Notes: generated by a model not told the origin, from the letters alone. 64,000 nucleotides of DNA from Faecalispora jeddahensis (GCF_000577335.1 NZ_CBYL010000013.1:1-64000); one strand, 5' to 3'. Shown: positions 1 to 8,208, counted from the stretch's first letter. A program made the numbers and translations.

Positions 1-164
1 GTCATACGAACACCCAGCTATTCCGGGATGTTCAGAAAAGCTTTAGCGTTGAGTAAAATAAAAAAACCAGTTCTCTTTTCCTCGGAAGTTTCTCTCCGAA
101 TGTAAAAGAATTCGGGGGGAAGCTTTTGTTTTTATTTATTCTCTTGGTATTTAATCAATCGGTA

Positions 165-192
165 TTGACAATTCATAAAATCACTTTATACT
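165..192 (+). promoter_or_regulatory. Sigma-A-like promoter upstream of the MATE gene
   Basis: A perfect -35 box TTGACA (165-170) and a -10 box TATACT (187-192) are separated by 16 bp. Transcription would begin near 199, leaving a leader of about 250 nt before the MATE start codon. Seen directly; promoter activity is inferred. Confidence 0.6.
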
Positions 193-198
193 GTAACC

Positions 199-410
199 AG
201 TATCCCATGATTTGGTCTGCTGCCGGGATGGATCTGCGTTATTTCCTGGTTCGGGAAAAATCCAGATAGGGGGAAGACACGGGATGTTTTCGCTTTACAA
301 GATGGGTAAATTCTGTTATAACAAATCTGGCTTATGTTGACATTCTATTGGGCACATCGAATAGAAATCATCCGAATCTCTTTCTGATTGAGAAAGATTC
401 GGACTTTTTG
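199..410 (+). promoter_or_regulatory. Possible attenuated leader RNA of the MATE gene
   Basis: The stretch between the promoter and the MATE gene contains short self-complementary parts. CCAGAT near 268 could pair either with ATCTG near 234 or with ATCTGG near 331. It ends in an intrinsic terminator: arms at 371-402 followed by CTTTTTG, located before the coding region. A terminator inside a 5' leader suggests attenuation or a riboswitch. I do not recognise a known riboswitch consensus, so the ligand is unknown and the element may be a simple terminator of an upstream transcript. Confidence 0.35.
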
Positions 411-445
411 ATGCATGAAGTCATGTTGAAGGGAACCGCAAGGTC

Positions 446-1876
446 ATGCTGCTGCTGATTGTAGAAAATGCAAAAAAAGCGTATTTCCATTTTATTTTAA
501 AGTACCGCCACCATACAGATGACGGCGACGGGCCGTTGTTTGGAAAACTGTTGGTTTTCTCCCTGCCCATCATGGCCATGAATATTTTGCAGCTGCTGTT
601 CAATACCGCAGACATGGTTGTCGTCGGCCGCTTTTCAGGGGGCGATGCGCTGGCTGCGGTAGGCGCGACGGGCGCTCTGATCAATCTGATCATCACCTTA
701 TTTACAGGATTGTCTGTAGGGACGAGCGTCGTTGTGGCACGGGATTATGCGGCCGGTGATGCGGACGCCGTGAGCCGGTCTGTTCATACTTCGATTGTCC
801 TGAGCATGATCGGCGGGCTCATCGTAATGACCGTAGGAATTGCATTCTGCGGGCCTTTGCTGGTAATGATGGGCACGCCGGAGAACATATTGGGCCTTGC
901 AGTGCTGTACATGAGGATCTACTTCGTCAGTATGCCCGCCAACATGGTATTCACTTTCGGCGCGGCGATTATGCGCTCTGTGGGCGACAGCCGCCGCCCG
1001 ATGTATTTTTTGGGCGTCACCGGCATTCTGCACGTGGTTCTCAATCTTTTCTTCGTAATCGTTCTGCACATGAGCGTCGACGGCGTAGCGTGGTCCACGG
1101 TGATCTCCCAATATCTCTCGGCGCTGCTGATCCTGTTTTCCCTGTCCCGTTACGACGGGGCGATCCGCTTTATCCCCCAAAAATTGAGGGCCGACAAAGA
1201 GAAGCTAAAGGAGCTGATCCGGATCGGCTTGCCGGCGGGGCTGCAGGGCCTGCTGTTTTCCATTTCCAATGTGCTGATCCAGTCGGCCGTCAATTCCTTC
1301 GGCTCCACCATGATCGCGGCCAACGCTGCCGCAATGAATATTGAAAACTATATCGGCACCGTCATGCTTGCCTATTACAACGCGGTTGTAACCTTTACGG
1401 CCCAAAGCATGGGCGCAAAAAAATATAGCCGTATCGATAATATTGCGAAGGTATCCACGGTATTGGTTTTCATTACCTGGATTCTTCTTGGAGGGGCGAC
1501 CGTGCTGTTCGGCAGGCCCTTGCTCGGCATCTTCACATCTGACCCGAAGGTGATTGAGCTGGGGATGCTGCGTCTGTATATCATCATGATTTCTTTCGTC
1601 GCCTGCGGCATCATGGATGTATACCCCGGTTTATCCTATGGAATGGGCTATTCCATCTCGCCGATGCTTTGCACGCTAGTGGGCGCCTGCCTGCTGCGGA
1701 TGGTATGGCTGGCTACGATCTTTGCCTGGTACCCTGCAGAGCTTGTGCTTTTCGCCGCCTATCCCGTTACCTGGGTGTTGGCGGGAGCCGGCCAGGTGGT
1801 CATCTTTTTCTATGCGCGGCAGCAGATCCACAAACAGGCTGCGGCTGCACAGCCGATTGCCGAATCAGAATTGTGA
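446..1876 (+). CDS. MATE family multidrug/Na+ antiporter
   Basis: This is a 476-residue integral membrane protein of the MATE family (MatE domain twice, about residues 35-195 and 255-415), which exports cationic drugs or metabolites in exchange for Na+ or H+. The N-terminal repeat starts with GPLFGKLLVFSLPIM followed by NTADMVVVGRF, the usual helix 1-2 signature of clostridial MATE proteins. About 12 hydrophobic segments are visible and the length is typical. The ATG at 446 has only a short AAGG nearby as ribosome binding site, so the exact start is uncertain. It is a single gene behind a leader with a terminator and is followed by its own terminator at 1903. The substrate cannot be inferred. 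Confidence 0.9.
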   Translation: MLLLIVENAKKAYFHFILKYRHHTDDGDGPLFGKLLVFSLPIMAMNILQLLFNTADMVVVGRFSGGDALAAVGATGALINLIITLFTGLSVGTSVVVARDYAAGDADAVSRSVHTSIVLSMIGGLIVMTVGIAFCGPLLVMMGTPENILGLAVLYMRIYFVSMPANMVFTFGAAIMRSVGDSRRPMYFLGVTGILHVVLNLFFVIVLHMSVDGVAWSTVISQYLSALLILFSLSRYDGAIRFIPQKLRADKEKLKELIRIGLPAGLQGLLFSISNVLIQSAVNSFGSTMIAANAAAMNIENYIGTVMLAYYNAVVTFTAQSMGAKKYSRIDNIAKVSTVLVFITWILLGGATVLFGRPLLGIFTSDPKVIELGMLRLYIIMISFVACGIMDVYPGLSYGMGYSISPMLCTLVGACLLRMVWLATIFAWYPAELVLFAAYPVTWVLAGAGQVVIFFYARQQIHKQAAAAQPIAESEL

Positions 1877-1902
1877 AAAGCTTTTGTATGGAGAATCAAG
1901 GA

Positions 1903-1940
1903 AAACAGTCAGCCCAATTTTATTGGGTTGGCTGTTTTTG
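1903..1940 (+). terminator. Intrinsic terminator after the MATE gene
   Basis: An inverted repeat reading AACAGTCAGCCCAA against TTGGGTTGGCTGTT (one G-T pair) is followed by TTTTT. It starts about 25 bp after the MATE stop codon. Confidence 0.8.
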
Positions 1941-1957
1941 CATTTGAGGGATCAAGT

Positions 1958-2095
1958 TTGGATAAGAAATGGAACAAAAAATTTCATATCGTTTTTGCAC
2001 CGAAGTACCGTGGAAAATTCAAAACAAGATTGTCTTGCCCCTTCATTTTATATCTGTTGGAGATCTGTTCTATTCGAGTATACTATCCATCTTGA
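1958..2095 (+). pseudogene. IS200/IS605-type transposase TnpA remnant
   Basis: In the frame starting at TTG 1958 the translation contains KKWNKKFHIVFAPKYRGK, which matches the highly conserved start of IS200/IS605 Y1 transposases (KYHIVFAPKYRRK). The frame continues for about 45 residues, with LLEIC possibly matching the following helix, and stops at 2095. A real TnpA has about 130-150 residues with a catalytic tyrosine and an HUH motif, neither of which is present, so this is a dead fragment. No subterminal hairpins typical of the family were found. It marks past insertion in the gap between the MATE and ArsR genes. Confidence 0.65.
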
Positions 2096-2187
2096 TTTTC
2101 TTACTCAATGTTGATAATAAATGAAGATGCGGATATAATGATCATAGTTTATTTGTTCGAACTGATAAACCAATTGGAGTGATGGCC

Positions 2188-2523
2188 ATGAGCAATAGTA
2201 CCGCAAGCTTTCAAGAAATTCAGGATAAATTTAATGATTGTCGGCAGATTTTGACGGCAATTGGGGACGAAGTGCGACAATCCATTTTAGTGACCCTCAT
2301 GCAAAACACCTGTAAAGAAGGAATGCGTGTGGGTGAGATCACTGCCCACACCCACCTTTCACGACCAGCTGTTTCGCACCATTTAAAGGTGATGAAAGAT
2401 GCCGGGATCGTGCGGATGCGCAAGGAAGGTACAATGACTTTTTATCATATTAACGTGGATGCCTTTGAGCCCCTGAAAAAGTTAGTAATGCTTGTTGATG
2501 AGACCATGGAGAGACATTATTAA
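2188..2523 (+). CDS. ArsR/SmtB family winged-helix regulator
   Basis: This 111-residue protein has the ArsR-type winged helix. The recognition helix is HLSRPAVSHHLKVMKDAGIV (about residues 53-72), followed by the wing RMRKEGTMTFYHIN. The preceding helix DEVRQSILVTLMQN lacks the ELCVC metal-binding cysteines of ArsR/SmtB, so it may sense something other than a thiophilic metal. The start is placed at ATG 2188, nine bases after GGAG; an in-frame GTG at 2179 lies too close to that ribosome binding site. It sits 44 bp upstream of a nitroreductase-like gene in the same direction, which it probably regulates together with itself. Confidence 0.85.
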   Translation: MSNSTASFQEIQDKFNDCRQILTAIGDEVRQSILVTLMQNTCKEGMRVGEITAHTHLSRPAVSHHLKVMKDAGIVRMRKEGTMTFYHINVDAFEPLKKLVMLVDETMERHY

Positions 2524-2567
2524 TCCCATAACGCAAACCATACTATTTTGATAAAGGAGAATGTATC

Positions 2568-3275
2568 ATGGATTTATTTGACTCCATCAATAGAAGAAAG
2601 TCATGCAGAAACTACACTCAACAGCCTTTTGGAGAAGAGCAGTTGGAAGAAATTCGTGAGGCGATCAATGGGTTCGAACTGCTTTATCTCGATGTGCCGC
2701 TGGAGTACCGGTTTGTCACCAAAGCCAAGGGGATATTCAAAGTGCAGGCTCCGCATTATCTGATGATCAGCGGACAGGGCAAAGAAAAAGAATCGGAGAA
2801 TGCAGGGTTTCTTTTTCAACAGCTCATTTTGTGGTTTGATGCCCACGACATCGGCAGCGTTTGGCTTGGTAAGACAAAAGATATGGAAGACGCCAATAGC
2901 AAAGACATCATCACCATTGCGTTTGGTCAAGCGAACGAGTCTGTACACCGCAGCAAAGATGAATTCAAGCGCAAGCCGATCAATGAAATCACCAACGCCC
3001 CGGAAAATACATGTATTCAAGCCGTACATCTGGCGCCATCCGGCATGAACATCCAGCCCTGGTATTTAGAAGAATCCGGTGATAAGGTTTTGCTTTACAA
3101 ACAGAGCCTGAAACCCCCGCTTTCACTGGTTTATAAAAAAACAGAGGTAGATATGGGCATCGCGCTTTGTCATTACGCGTTGGCGTGCAGGCATTTTGAC
3201 AAGCCCTTTGTCTTTCATCGTAAAGAGGAAGAGACAAATAAAAAAGGGTATCGTCTGTTTGGCGAGTTAGCCTGA
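2568..3275 (+). CDS. Nitroreductase family protein
   Basis: The 235-residue protein begins MDLFDSINRRKSCRNYTQQPF, the standard start of nitroreductase-fold FMN enzymes, where the RRSxR region binds the FMN phosphate. Mid-protein VWLGKTK and the later segment AVHLAPSGMNIQPWYLEE (about residues 155-172) match the PSxxNxQPW FMN-contact motif. Such enzymes reduce nitro compounds, quinones or flavins with NAD(P)H, usually as cytosolic dimers. A clear AAGGAG ribosome binding site precedes ATG 2568. It follows the ArsR gene in a likely two-gene operon. The substrate is unknown. Confidence 0.8.
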   Translation: MDLFDSINRRKSCRNYTQQPFGEEQLEEIREAINGFELLYLDVPLEYRFVTKAKGIFKVQAPHYLMISGQGKEKESENAGFLFQQLILWFDAHDIGSVWLGKTKDMEDANSKDIITIAFGQANESVHRSKDEFKRKPINEITNAPENTCIQAVHLAPSGMNIQPWYLEESGDKVLLYKQSLKPPLSLVYKKTEVDMGIALCHYALACRHFDKPFVFHRKEEETNKKGYRLFGELA

Positions 3276-3399
3276 ATGGCGGAAAGTCGCTGATAAAGCA
3301 CTTGCCGCCAACAACAAGTGCTTTGGGTGTAATATTCGTCTGCTTGCAGCCACAGAGAGTTATTTAACGCGGGCACCCGGTTTACCATTATGAAAAGAA

Positions 3400-3440
3400 T
3401 CAATCAATAAAAGCCCCTACTAGGGGCTTTTATTGATTGA
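3400..3440. terminator. Symmetric hairpin, probable terminator (RHH unit 1)
   Basis: Perfect 18-bp arms (TCAATCAATAAAAGCCCC and its complement) surround a TACTA loop. It lies after the nitroreductase and can act in both directions. A diverged copy of the same hairpin is present at 4017-4057. Confidence 0.7.
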
Positions 3441-3606
3441 AATGAGTTGCCTATTGGACGGAAAGCCGGTGCAGATGTAGAAACGATGGTCAACCGAAAA
3501 AAGACGGAGGGACTCGCGGAACACGGGATAAATGTGCCAATACCCAAGTGATGTGTGCAACATTTATGGGTTTTAGAACACCAAAAACGACATCCTCATT
3601 TTACAC

Positions 3607-3651
3607 TTGACTTTCATGCGCATGTCAATTTACAATAGATACATGCGTATG
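3607..3651 (+). promoter_or_regulatory. Promoter with direct-repeat operator, RHH unit 1
   Basis: TTGACT (3607-3612) and TACAAT (3631-3636) are 18 bp apart. The 10-mers CATGCGCATG (3615-3624) and CATGCGTATG (3642-3651) lie on either side of the -10 box, 27 bp apart. RHH repressors typically bind such short repeats pairwise, so autoregulation by the following gene is likely but inferred. Confidence 0.5.
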
Positions 3652-3667
3652 AAAGTGAGGTGAGTAT

Positions 3668-3853
3668 GTGGCGCAAAAAAAGATGGGGCGTCCTCCATCT
3701 GGCGATAAACCCATGAAGGACAGAATTTTTGTATTGGTAGATGATGATACAAAGATGAAATTAGAGGTTTGCAAAAAAGCTTTCGACACAACAACTTCTG
3801 ATGTTGTCCGCAAGGGGATTGACAAGATCTATGACGACCTCGATAAAAAATGA
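3668..3853 (+). CDS. Small ribbon-helix-helix (CopG/Arc-like) protein, copy 1
   Basis: The 61-residue protein carries MGRPPSGDKPMKDRIFVLVDDDTK, a basic tail followed by a beta strand, then two helices ending in TTSDVVRKGIDKIYDDL. This pattern fits small clostridial RHH DNA-binding proteins in which the strand enters the major groove of DNA as a dimer. GTG 3668 is chosen because GAGG lies seven bases upstream; an ATG at 3666 is out of frame. The gene is part of a unit duplicated at 4017-4535. No toxin gene lies beside it, so an antitoxin role is not supported; a self-regulated repressor or mobile-element regulator is more likely. Confidence 0.7.
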   Translation: MAQKKMGRPPSGDKPMKDRIFVLVDDDTKMKLEVCKKAFDTTTSDVVRKGIDKIYDDLDKK

Positions 3854-3970
3854 AGGAAGCGGCGCATCTCCGACTAAAAACACGCGCCACTTCCCCAAAG
3901 CGACATATGCCTGAAAGCAAATGCAGCTTTACTATTATATCATGCTCCGCAATTTCTTTCGAACAATGCA
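3845..3970 (+). repeat. Conserved 3' segment of RHH unit 1
   Basis: From the stop codon of RHH copy 1 onward about 125 bp match 4410-4535 closely. The segment begins with a hairpin GGAAGCGGCG...CGCCACTTCC, followed by a nearly identical stretch including GCGACATATGCC and ACTATTATATCATGC. Conservation outside a coding region suggests an RNA structure or an element end. Confidence 0.6.
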
Positions 3971-4016
3971 GACTTATTTTATGCAGGTTCCTGCGTTTGT
4001 CCGTTATGAAAAAGCA

Positions 4017-4057
4017 TCAATCAAGGAAGGCCCCTGGTAGGGGCCTTCCTTGATTGA
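4017..4057. terminator. Symmetric hairpin, probable terminator (RHH unit 2)
   Basis: Perfect 18-bp arms TCAATCAAGGAAGGCCCC and complement surround a TGGTA loop. It is the diverged counterpart of the hairpin at 3400-3440: the outer bases and the CCCC/GGGG core are shared, and the middle has changed on both arms. Confidence 0.65.
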
Positions 4058-4187
4058 AATGTGTGTGCCAATACCGAAGTTTGGACATGAACACGAAACG
4101 CCTATCCTCCGAGCTGTCCATGACAGAATAAAGCTGCTGACAAAGGGATGAGTTTGTGTTATATCTGAAAAATATCTAGAAATACAC

Positions 4188-4228
4188 TTGACTTTATGTG
4201 TGACAACAACTATAATTTTGGTGTGACA
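4188..4228 (+). promoter_or_regulatory. Promoter with direct-repeat operator, RHH unit 2
   Basis: TTGACT (4188-4193) and a perfect TATAAT (4211-4216) are 17 bp apart. GTGTGACA occurs twice, at about 4198 and 4221, bracketing the -10 box. The arrangement mirrors unit 1, but the repeat sequence is different. Confidence 0.5.
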
Positions 4229-4244
4229 GAAAGTGAGGTGTGAA

Positions 4245-4418
4245 ATGTCACCCAAAATTGGCAGGCCAAAAGCAGATAAGCCTAAAGATATTCGGTATAG
4301 TATTCGACTTGATGCTGAAACCGAAGCGAAACTTTTGAGTTATTGCGAAAGAAACGCAATTTCAAAAGGGGAAGCCATCAGAAAAGGAATCCATCTGCTT
4401 TTGTCCAAAGAAAAATGA
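4245..4418 (+). CDS. Small ribbon-helix-helix protein, copy 2
   Basis: The 57-residue protein has the order IGRPKADKPKDIRYSIRLDAET (basic arm and strand), then helices ending in SKGEAIRKGIHLLLSK. It aligns with the copy at 3668 over its full length (GRPxxDKPxxxRI, SxxxxRKGI) but is clearly diverged. The start ATG 4245 is six bases after GAGG; an upstream GTG at 4233 overlaps that site. It probably binds its own promoter repeats. Confidence 0.7.
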   Translation: MSPKIGRPKADKPKDIRYSIRLDAETEAKLLSYCERNAISKGEAIRKGIHLLLSKEK

Positions 4419-4535
4419 AGGAAGCGGCGGCTCCTAAGCAAAGCAACACGCCACTTCCCCAAAGCGACATATGCCCGAAAGCAAATGCAGCGTAACTATT
4501 ATATCATGCGCCGCAACTCCTTTCAAGCAATGTCG
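4410..4535 (+). repeat. Conserved 3' segment of RHH unit 2
   Basis: This is the second copy of the segment at 3845-3970, 565 bp downstream. The start GAAGGAAGCGGCG can pair with the near CGCCACTTCC, or in this copy with a distal GCCGCAACTCCTTTC, giving two alternative stems. It ends shortly before the next gene. Confidence 0.55.
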
Positions 4536-4561
4536 CCGAACATCATGAAAGGAAGAGGATT

Positions 4562-4843
4562 ATGGTCATAAGGCAGCTCAAAGAAAAGCAGTTTGAAAGC
4601 CTCTGCAATTCCCTTAGAATGAAAGCCCATGCAGAGCCTCTGGAAGCAAGCTATACTGTGAATCTGAAAATCAATGGAGCCGAGTATGCCGTTAAGGTGC
4701 AGCCGGAGCGGCATAACAAAATGGCGGTATTGCAGGCGCTGCGCGTCTACCGAAATGAATACGGCCCTGACTATGAACTGATCACCACAGGAAAAGTGCT
4801 GTCTTCCCTGCTGGAAATACTGATTTTTCAGGGTGTAGTATAG
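4562..4843 (+). CDS. Hypothetical protein, 93 residues
   Basis: I do not recognise this family. It is a small soluble protein without signal peptide or membrane segment, with alternating strands (YTVNLKINGAEYAVKVQPE) and a helix rich in charged residues. A strong ribosome binding site GGAAGAGG precedes ATG 4562. It follows directly after the second RHH repeat unit and may belong to the same mobile or regulatory module. A hairpin ends the region at 4884-4919. Confidence 0.6.
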   Translation: MVIRQLKEKQFESLCNSLRMKAHAEPLEASYTVNLKINGAEYAVKVQPERHNKMAVLQALRVYRNEYGPDYELITTGKVLSSLLEILIFQGVV

Positions 4844-4883
4844 CAGCGCTTTCTCATCTGACCGGCATCTGGTCTGACAATTT

Positions 4884-4919
4884 AAGTGAACTCCACATGA
4901 TTCCATGTGGAGTTCACTT
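4884..4919. terminator. Perfect inverted repeat, probable terminator
   Basis: Perfect 16-bp arms (AAGTGAACTCCACATG and its complement) surround the loop ATTC. No long T-run follows, so termination may be weak. Confidence 0.55.
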
Positions 4920-5186
4920 GCTTATTGCAAAGAAGTTTATATAGGAACGAACAGCAGCCGCGGTGACCAAATCCCTCTTGGAAAATACTGTATTTATACA
5001 TTCACTTCGGAAAAATGATTGATTTATTCATTTAACGGTGCTATCCTTAAAATAAGAATAAATTCTCTTATCGGTATATTGTTTTGATGCGAATCATGCT
5101 GAAAAATGCAATTCCCTTCTGTTTTTCGATTGTTTCGGTGTGCCGTTGGAAGTTTAATAATGAATCGGTTTAAAGGGTGCGTATTG

Positions 5187-6335
5187 GTGAAGTTTCGAAA
5201 ATCTCCTCCCAATATAGTAAAGCTGCGGTTTGAAAAAGAGCTGGAATATCAGGTGTGGGGCAATCACATGCTGCGCCTTACATGGACTTTTGTCGCAATG
5301 GTGATTATTGTCGAGCTGGCGATTTTTGTGTTCAAAAAATTAAACGGCGGCGCTGAAAACACGGAAGAATACCTTTTGATTTATATCGTCACCCCAACGC
5401 TGATCAATGTATCTATTCTTGCGGTCACCCATGCAGTTTCCCGCAGACTTCTGGCCAACGGCAGATACAGCATACAGGCGTATCTGTATCTTTTTTGCTT
5501 GTCTCTGCTTTGCCTGATGCTGGCGCTGGCGCATAATGCCGTACCGGTGATCTATGTCATTTTTACATTTCCCGTGCTGCTGGCTTTGATTTATATCGAT
5601 GACAACCTGCTGCTGGGTGTTTTTTGTCTGAATTTTTTTCTCTATCTATTCTATATTGGGCTTCTGTATTTCGCATATGACCATACCGAATGGATACGCA
5701 AACCTGATTTTATGAATGTTCTTACCGCGGCGGCGATCATTGTGGCGGGCTATATGTCTGCTAAAATGAGCCTGCGCCGGCAGAACAGTCTGGTATACAG
5801 CATCATCTGTGCGCATGAGCGCACCAAGATGGATTCGCTCACCGGTCTGTATAATCATGCGACTTTTTATGAAAGACTGAGCGCGAGGATTCAGGAGCAT
5901 CATCAGAGCTTTCAGCCGTTTTCACTGATCATTATGGATATTGATGACTTTAAGCAGGTGAACGACCAGAACGGCCACGACGCCGGGGACAAGATTATTA
6001 TGACTCTGGTAGGCTGTATCAAAGCCAATCTCAGGGAAGATGAAGTTGCTTACCGATACGGGGGCGAGGAGTTCACCATTATCACCAACCGGGTCCCCGA
6101 TGAGGACGTTGTACTGGCCGAATCGATTCGCCAAAGCTTTGAGGAGGCCGCCCGGGAGACCGGCAATCAAACTCCCGCTACAGTCAGTATCGGCATTGCG
6201 CGTTACGACGCGAAGCGGTTTGGGGCCCGGCGGGAATTTTTTTCTGCAGCCGATGAAGCGCTGTATGCCGCAAAGCGCAGCGGCAAAAATCATACCCTGG
6301 TGTGGCATGAGGATATTTCGGTATTTCATATTTAG
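5187..6335 (+). CDS. Membrane-bound GGDEF diguanylate cyclase
   Basis: The protein (382 residues from GTG 5187) makes cyclic di-GMP from two GTP. The N-terminal half has about six hydrophobic segments forming a membrane sensor region without a named domain. The C-terminal GGDEF domain contains DSLTGLYNHATFYERL, the metal-site segment IIMDIDDFKQVND and the signature YRYGGEEF, an active variant. The inhibitory I-site five residues upstream reads REDE rather than RxxD, so product inhibition may be weak. The start is placed at GTG 5187, nine bases after AAAGGG; upstream in-frame starts at 5106 and 5160 are possible. It is monocistronic with a terminator at 6432. No phosphodiesterase is nearby. 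Confidence 0.85.
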   Translation: MKFRKSPPNIVKLRFEKELEYQVWGNHMLRLTWTFVAMVIIVELAIFVFKKLNGGAENTEEYLLIYIVTPTLINVSILAVTHAVSRRLLANGRYSIQAYLYLFCLSLLCLMLALAHNAVPVIYVIFTFPVLLALIYIDDNLLLGVFCLNFFLYLFYIGLLYFAYDHTEWIRKPDFMNVLTAAAIIVAGYMSAKMSLRRQNSLVYSIICAHERTKMDSLTGLYNHATFYERLSARIQEHHQSFQPFSLIIMDIDDFKQVNDQNGHDAGDKIIMTLVGCIKANLREDEVAYRYGGEEFTIITNRVPDEDVVLAESIRQSFEEAARETGNQTPATVSIGIARYDAKRFGARREFFSAADEALYAAKRSGKNHTLVWHEDISVFHI

Positions 6336-6431
6336 CAGAAGAAAATTCAGTGAGTTTTGTGTTTGAGCGGCAAACATAGACTTGTCTTTTTCAGTTTCTT
6401 TGCACGTTTCCCATAAATAAAAAAATTCTTG

Positions 6432-6475
6432 AAAAAAGCTGTACGAATTTTAAATTCGTACAGCTTTTTTTGCAG
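6432..6475 (+). terminator. Intrinsic terminator after the diguanylate cyclase
   Basis: The arms AAAAAAGCTGTACGAATTT and complement are followed by a run of seven T. Confidence 0.9.
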
Positions 6476-6770
6476 GTTTCTCCATTGTGTTTGCCGCAAA
6501 GATTGAGAGACCCGGCTATCTGTTTTTCAGAGAATCTCAGCCTGAGAATCAGAGTAATAAAAGAAACAGATTTCCAATCAAAAGGTATTTCATGGATTCG
6601 TTTCTATAAAACTTTCAAAGATATCAAACAAAATCACTAAAAATATTTTATTTTCATTCGCCTTTATTCCGATATAATGAAATCACAGGGTAAGTTGTAT
6701 ACAAATATTCAATACATAATTGCAATTTTAGATGACTTGCCTGTGCGAAAACCAACCATTGCTCAGCAAT

Positions 6771-6805
6771 AACTTGCAGGTTTTATCTGGGAAAACCTGC
6801 AGGTT
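6771..6805 (+). promoter_or_regulatory. Leader hairpin before the sugar-binding protein gene
   Basis: AACTTGCAGGTTTT pairs with AAAACCTGCAGGTT (one wobble) around a short loop, 33 bp before the start codon. A TATAAT at 6673-6678 is a candidate -10 box. It could stabilise the mRNA or attenuate transcription; the function is not known. Confidence 0.4.
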
Positions 6806-6837
6806 ATCATATGTTTTTTTGAGGAAGGAGATTTGTT

Positions 6838-8184
6838 ATGAAAAAAGGGTTCAAAAAAGGCTTGGCTTTGACACTGGCCTCAGTGATGCTGCTTTCCACA
6901 ACGGCATGCGGAGGTTCTTCCACACCCAGCAGCTCTGCTGCACAGGGAGGTTCCACATCTTCAGGGGCGGCCAGTGAAGAGCTGACAGGCGAGCTCCGCG
7001 TTACGACACAGGCATGGATGATGGGCAAATATGATTTTGAGGGGATCAAGGCTGATTTTGAAAAGAAGCACCCCGGCGTAACCGTTGTTTACAACAAGGT
7101 CGATAACGCCGACGTGACGACCAACATGCTGCAATGGTCTCAGGGCAAAACGAACTGCGATATTGCGATCGGCGGCAGCCGTGAGCATGCGGTTCAGTAT
7201 GCCGCAAAGGATTACATCATCGATTTCGGTGACGATTTCTTTACCGGCGACATCGCGAAGGATAAATTCTTCCCCGCGTTCCTTGAGCTGGGCAATGTAG
7301 AAGGCAAGCAGTACATGATCCCGATCACCGGCGAAGTCATGTTCATCGTTGCCAACAAAGAACTGATGAAAAAAGCCGGCCTGACAGACGCCAACGGGAA
7401 GGTAGAGACTCCCAAAACCTGGGATGAGCTTTACGAGTATGCAAAGAAAGCGACCGTCGTAGAGAATGGCAAAACCGTGCAGACGGGCCTGTCCATCGAC
7501 TGGGGCACCAATTTTATGACCTACTCTTATCTTTCTGCTCTGCAGGGAATCAAGGGCAATTTCTATGAGTCCGACGGCAAAACCATCGACTTTACCAGCC
7601 CCGAATCCAAGGGCCTGCTCACAAGCTGGACCAAGCTGGTAAAAGACGGCTACACCCCGACCGATACCTTTGCGGACATGGATGCAGGCCGCACCAACTT
7701 TAAAGCCGGAAAGGTCGCCATGCTGATGACCGCGGCTTCCCGCTGGATCGAATGCCAGGAGAACGTCGGAAAAGACAACACCACCGTTATTCCGGTTCCC
7801 GGCACCGATACGCACGGCTCTCTGGTTTACATCCACGGCGCGGTGATTCCGAAGGCTTCCCCGAAGATCGAGCTTGCAAAGCTGTTCATCAAAGAAGAAC
7901 TGCTCAAAACGGAATTCCACGTTCAGGCGCTGAACAAATACGGCAAAATGTCCCCGCTGCTCGCTCACTATCAGGGCCTTGAGAACGCAGATTGGCCAAC
8001 CGTTGTAGAAGCGACCAAATCCGCGGTTACCACTCCCTTGTATAAGGATTTCTCCAAACTGGATACCGGCATTCAGGTCGAGCTGCAGAAATGCATCAAG
8101 GGCGACCAGAGCGTAGAGGATACACAGAGCAACCTTAAGAAGCTGATTGGCACGTTGGATTTGACAACCGGCCTCAATCATTAA
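6838..8184 (+). CDS. Sugar ABC transporter substrate-binding lipoprotein (CUT1 type)
   Basis: This 448-residue protein has a lipoprotein signal: KKGFKKGLALTLASVMLLSTTACGG with the lipobox ending at Cys 23, then a Ser/Gly-rich linker. The mature part is an extracellular solute-binding protein family 1 domain that delivers a sugar or oligosaccharide to the membrane permeases. It starts after GGAAGGAGA. The two permease genes follow after a perfect intercistronic stem-loop, which would keep binding-protein mRNA in excess. No ATPase gene is present in the cluster; such systems usually share an MsmX/UgpC-type ATPase encoded elsewhere. The context of uronate-like enzymes suggests a sugar acid or oligouronide, an inference only. 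Confidence 0.9.
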   Translation: MKKGFKKGLALTLASVMLLSTTACGGSSTPSSSAAQGGSTSSGAASEELTGELRVTTQAWMMGKYDFEGIKADFEKKHPGVTVVYNKVDNADVTTNMLQWSQGKTNCDIAIGGSREHAVQYAAKDYIIDFGDDFFTGDIAKDKFFPAFLELGNVEGKQYMIPITGEVMFIVANKELMKKAGLTDANGKVETPKTWDELYEYAKKATVVENGKTVQTGLSIDWGTNFMTYSYLSALQGIKGNFYESDGKTIDFTSPESKGLLTSWTKLVKDGYTPTDTFADMDAGRTNFKAGKVAMLMTAASRWIECQENVGKDNTTVIPVPGTDTHGSLVYIHGAVIPKASPKIELAKLFIKEELLKTEFHVQALNKYGKMSPLLAHYQGLENADWPTVVEATKSAVTTPLYKDFSKLDTGIQVELQKCIKGDQSVEDTQSNLKKLIGTLDLTTGLNH

Positions 8185-8208
8185 GCAGCAAACGGATTTC
8201 GTTCAGGA

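Noticed and set aside
3668-4418. Toxin-antitoxin pair made of the two small RHH genes
   Set aside because: Both proteins are RHH DNA-binding paralogues; no toxin-like partner such as ParE or RelE is encoded next to them.
6961-8181. 406-codon minus-strand frame
   Set aside because: Shadow of the sugar-binding protein gene, which has a lipoprotein signal and ribosome site.
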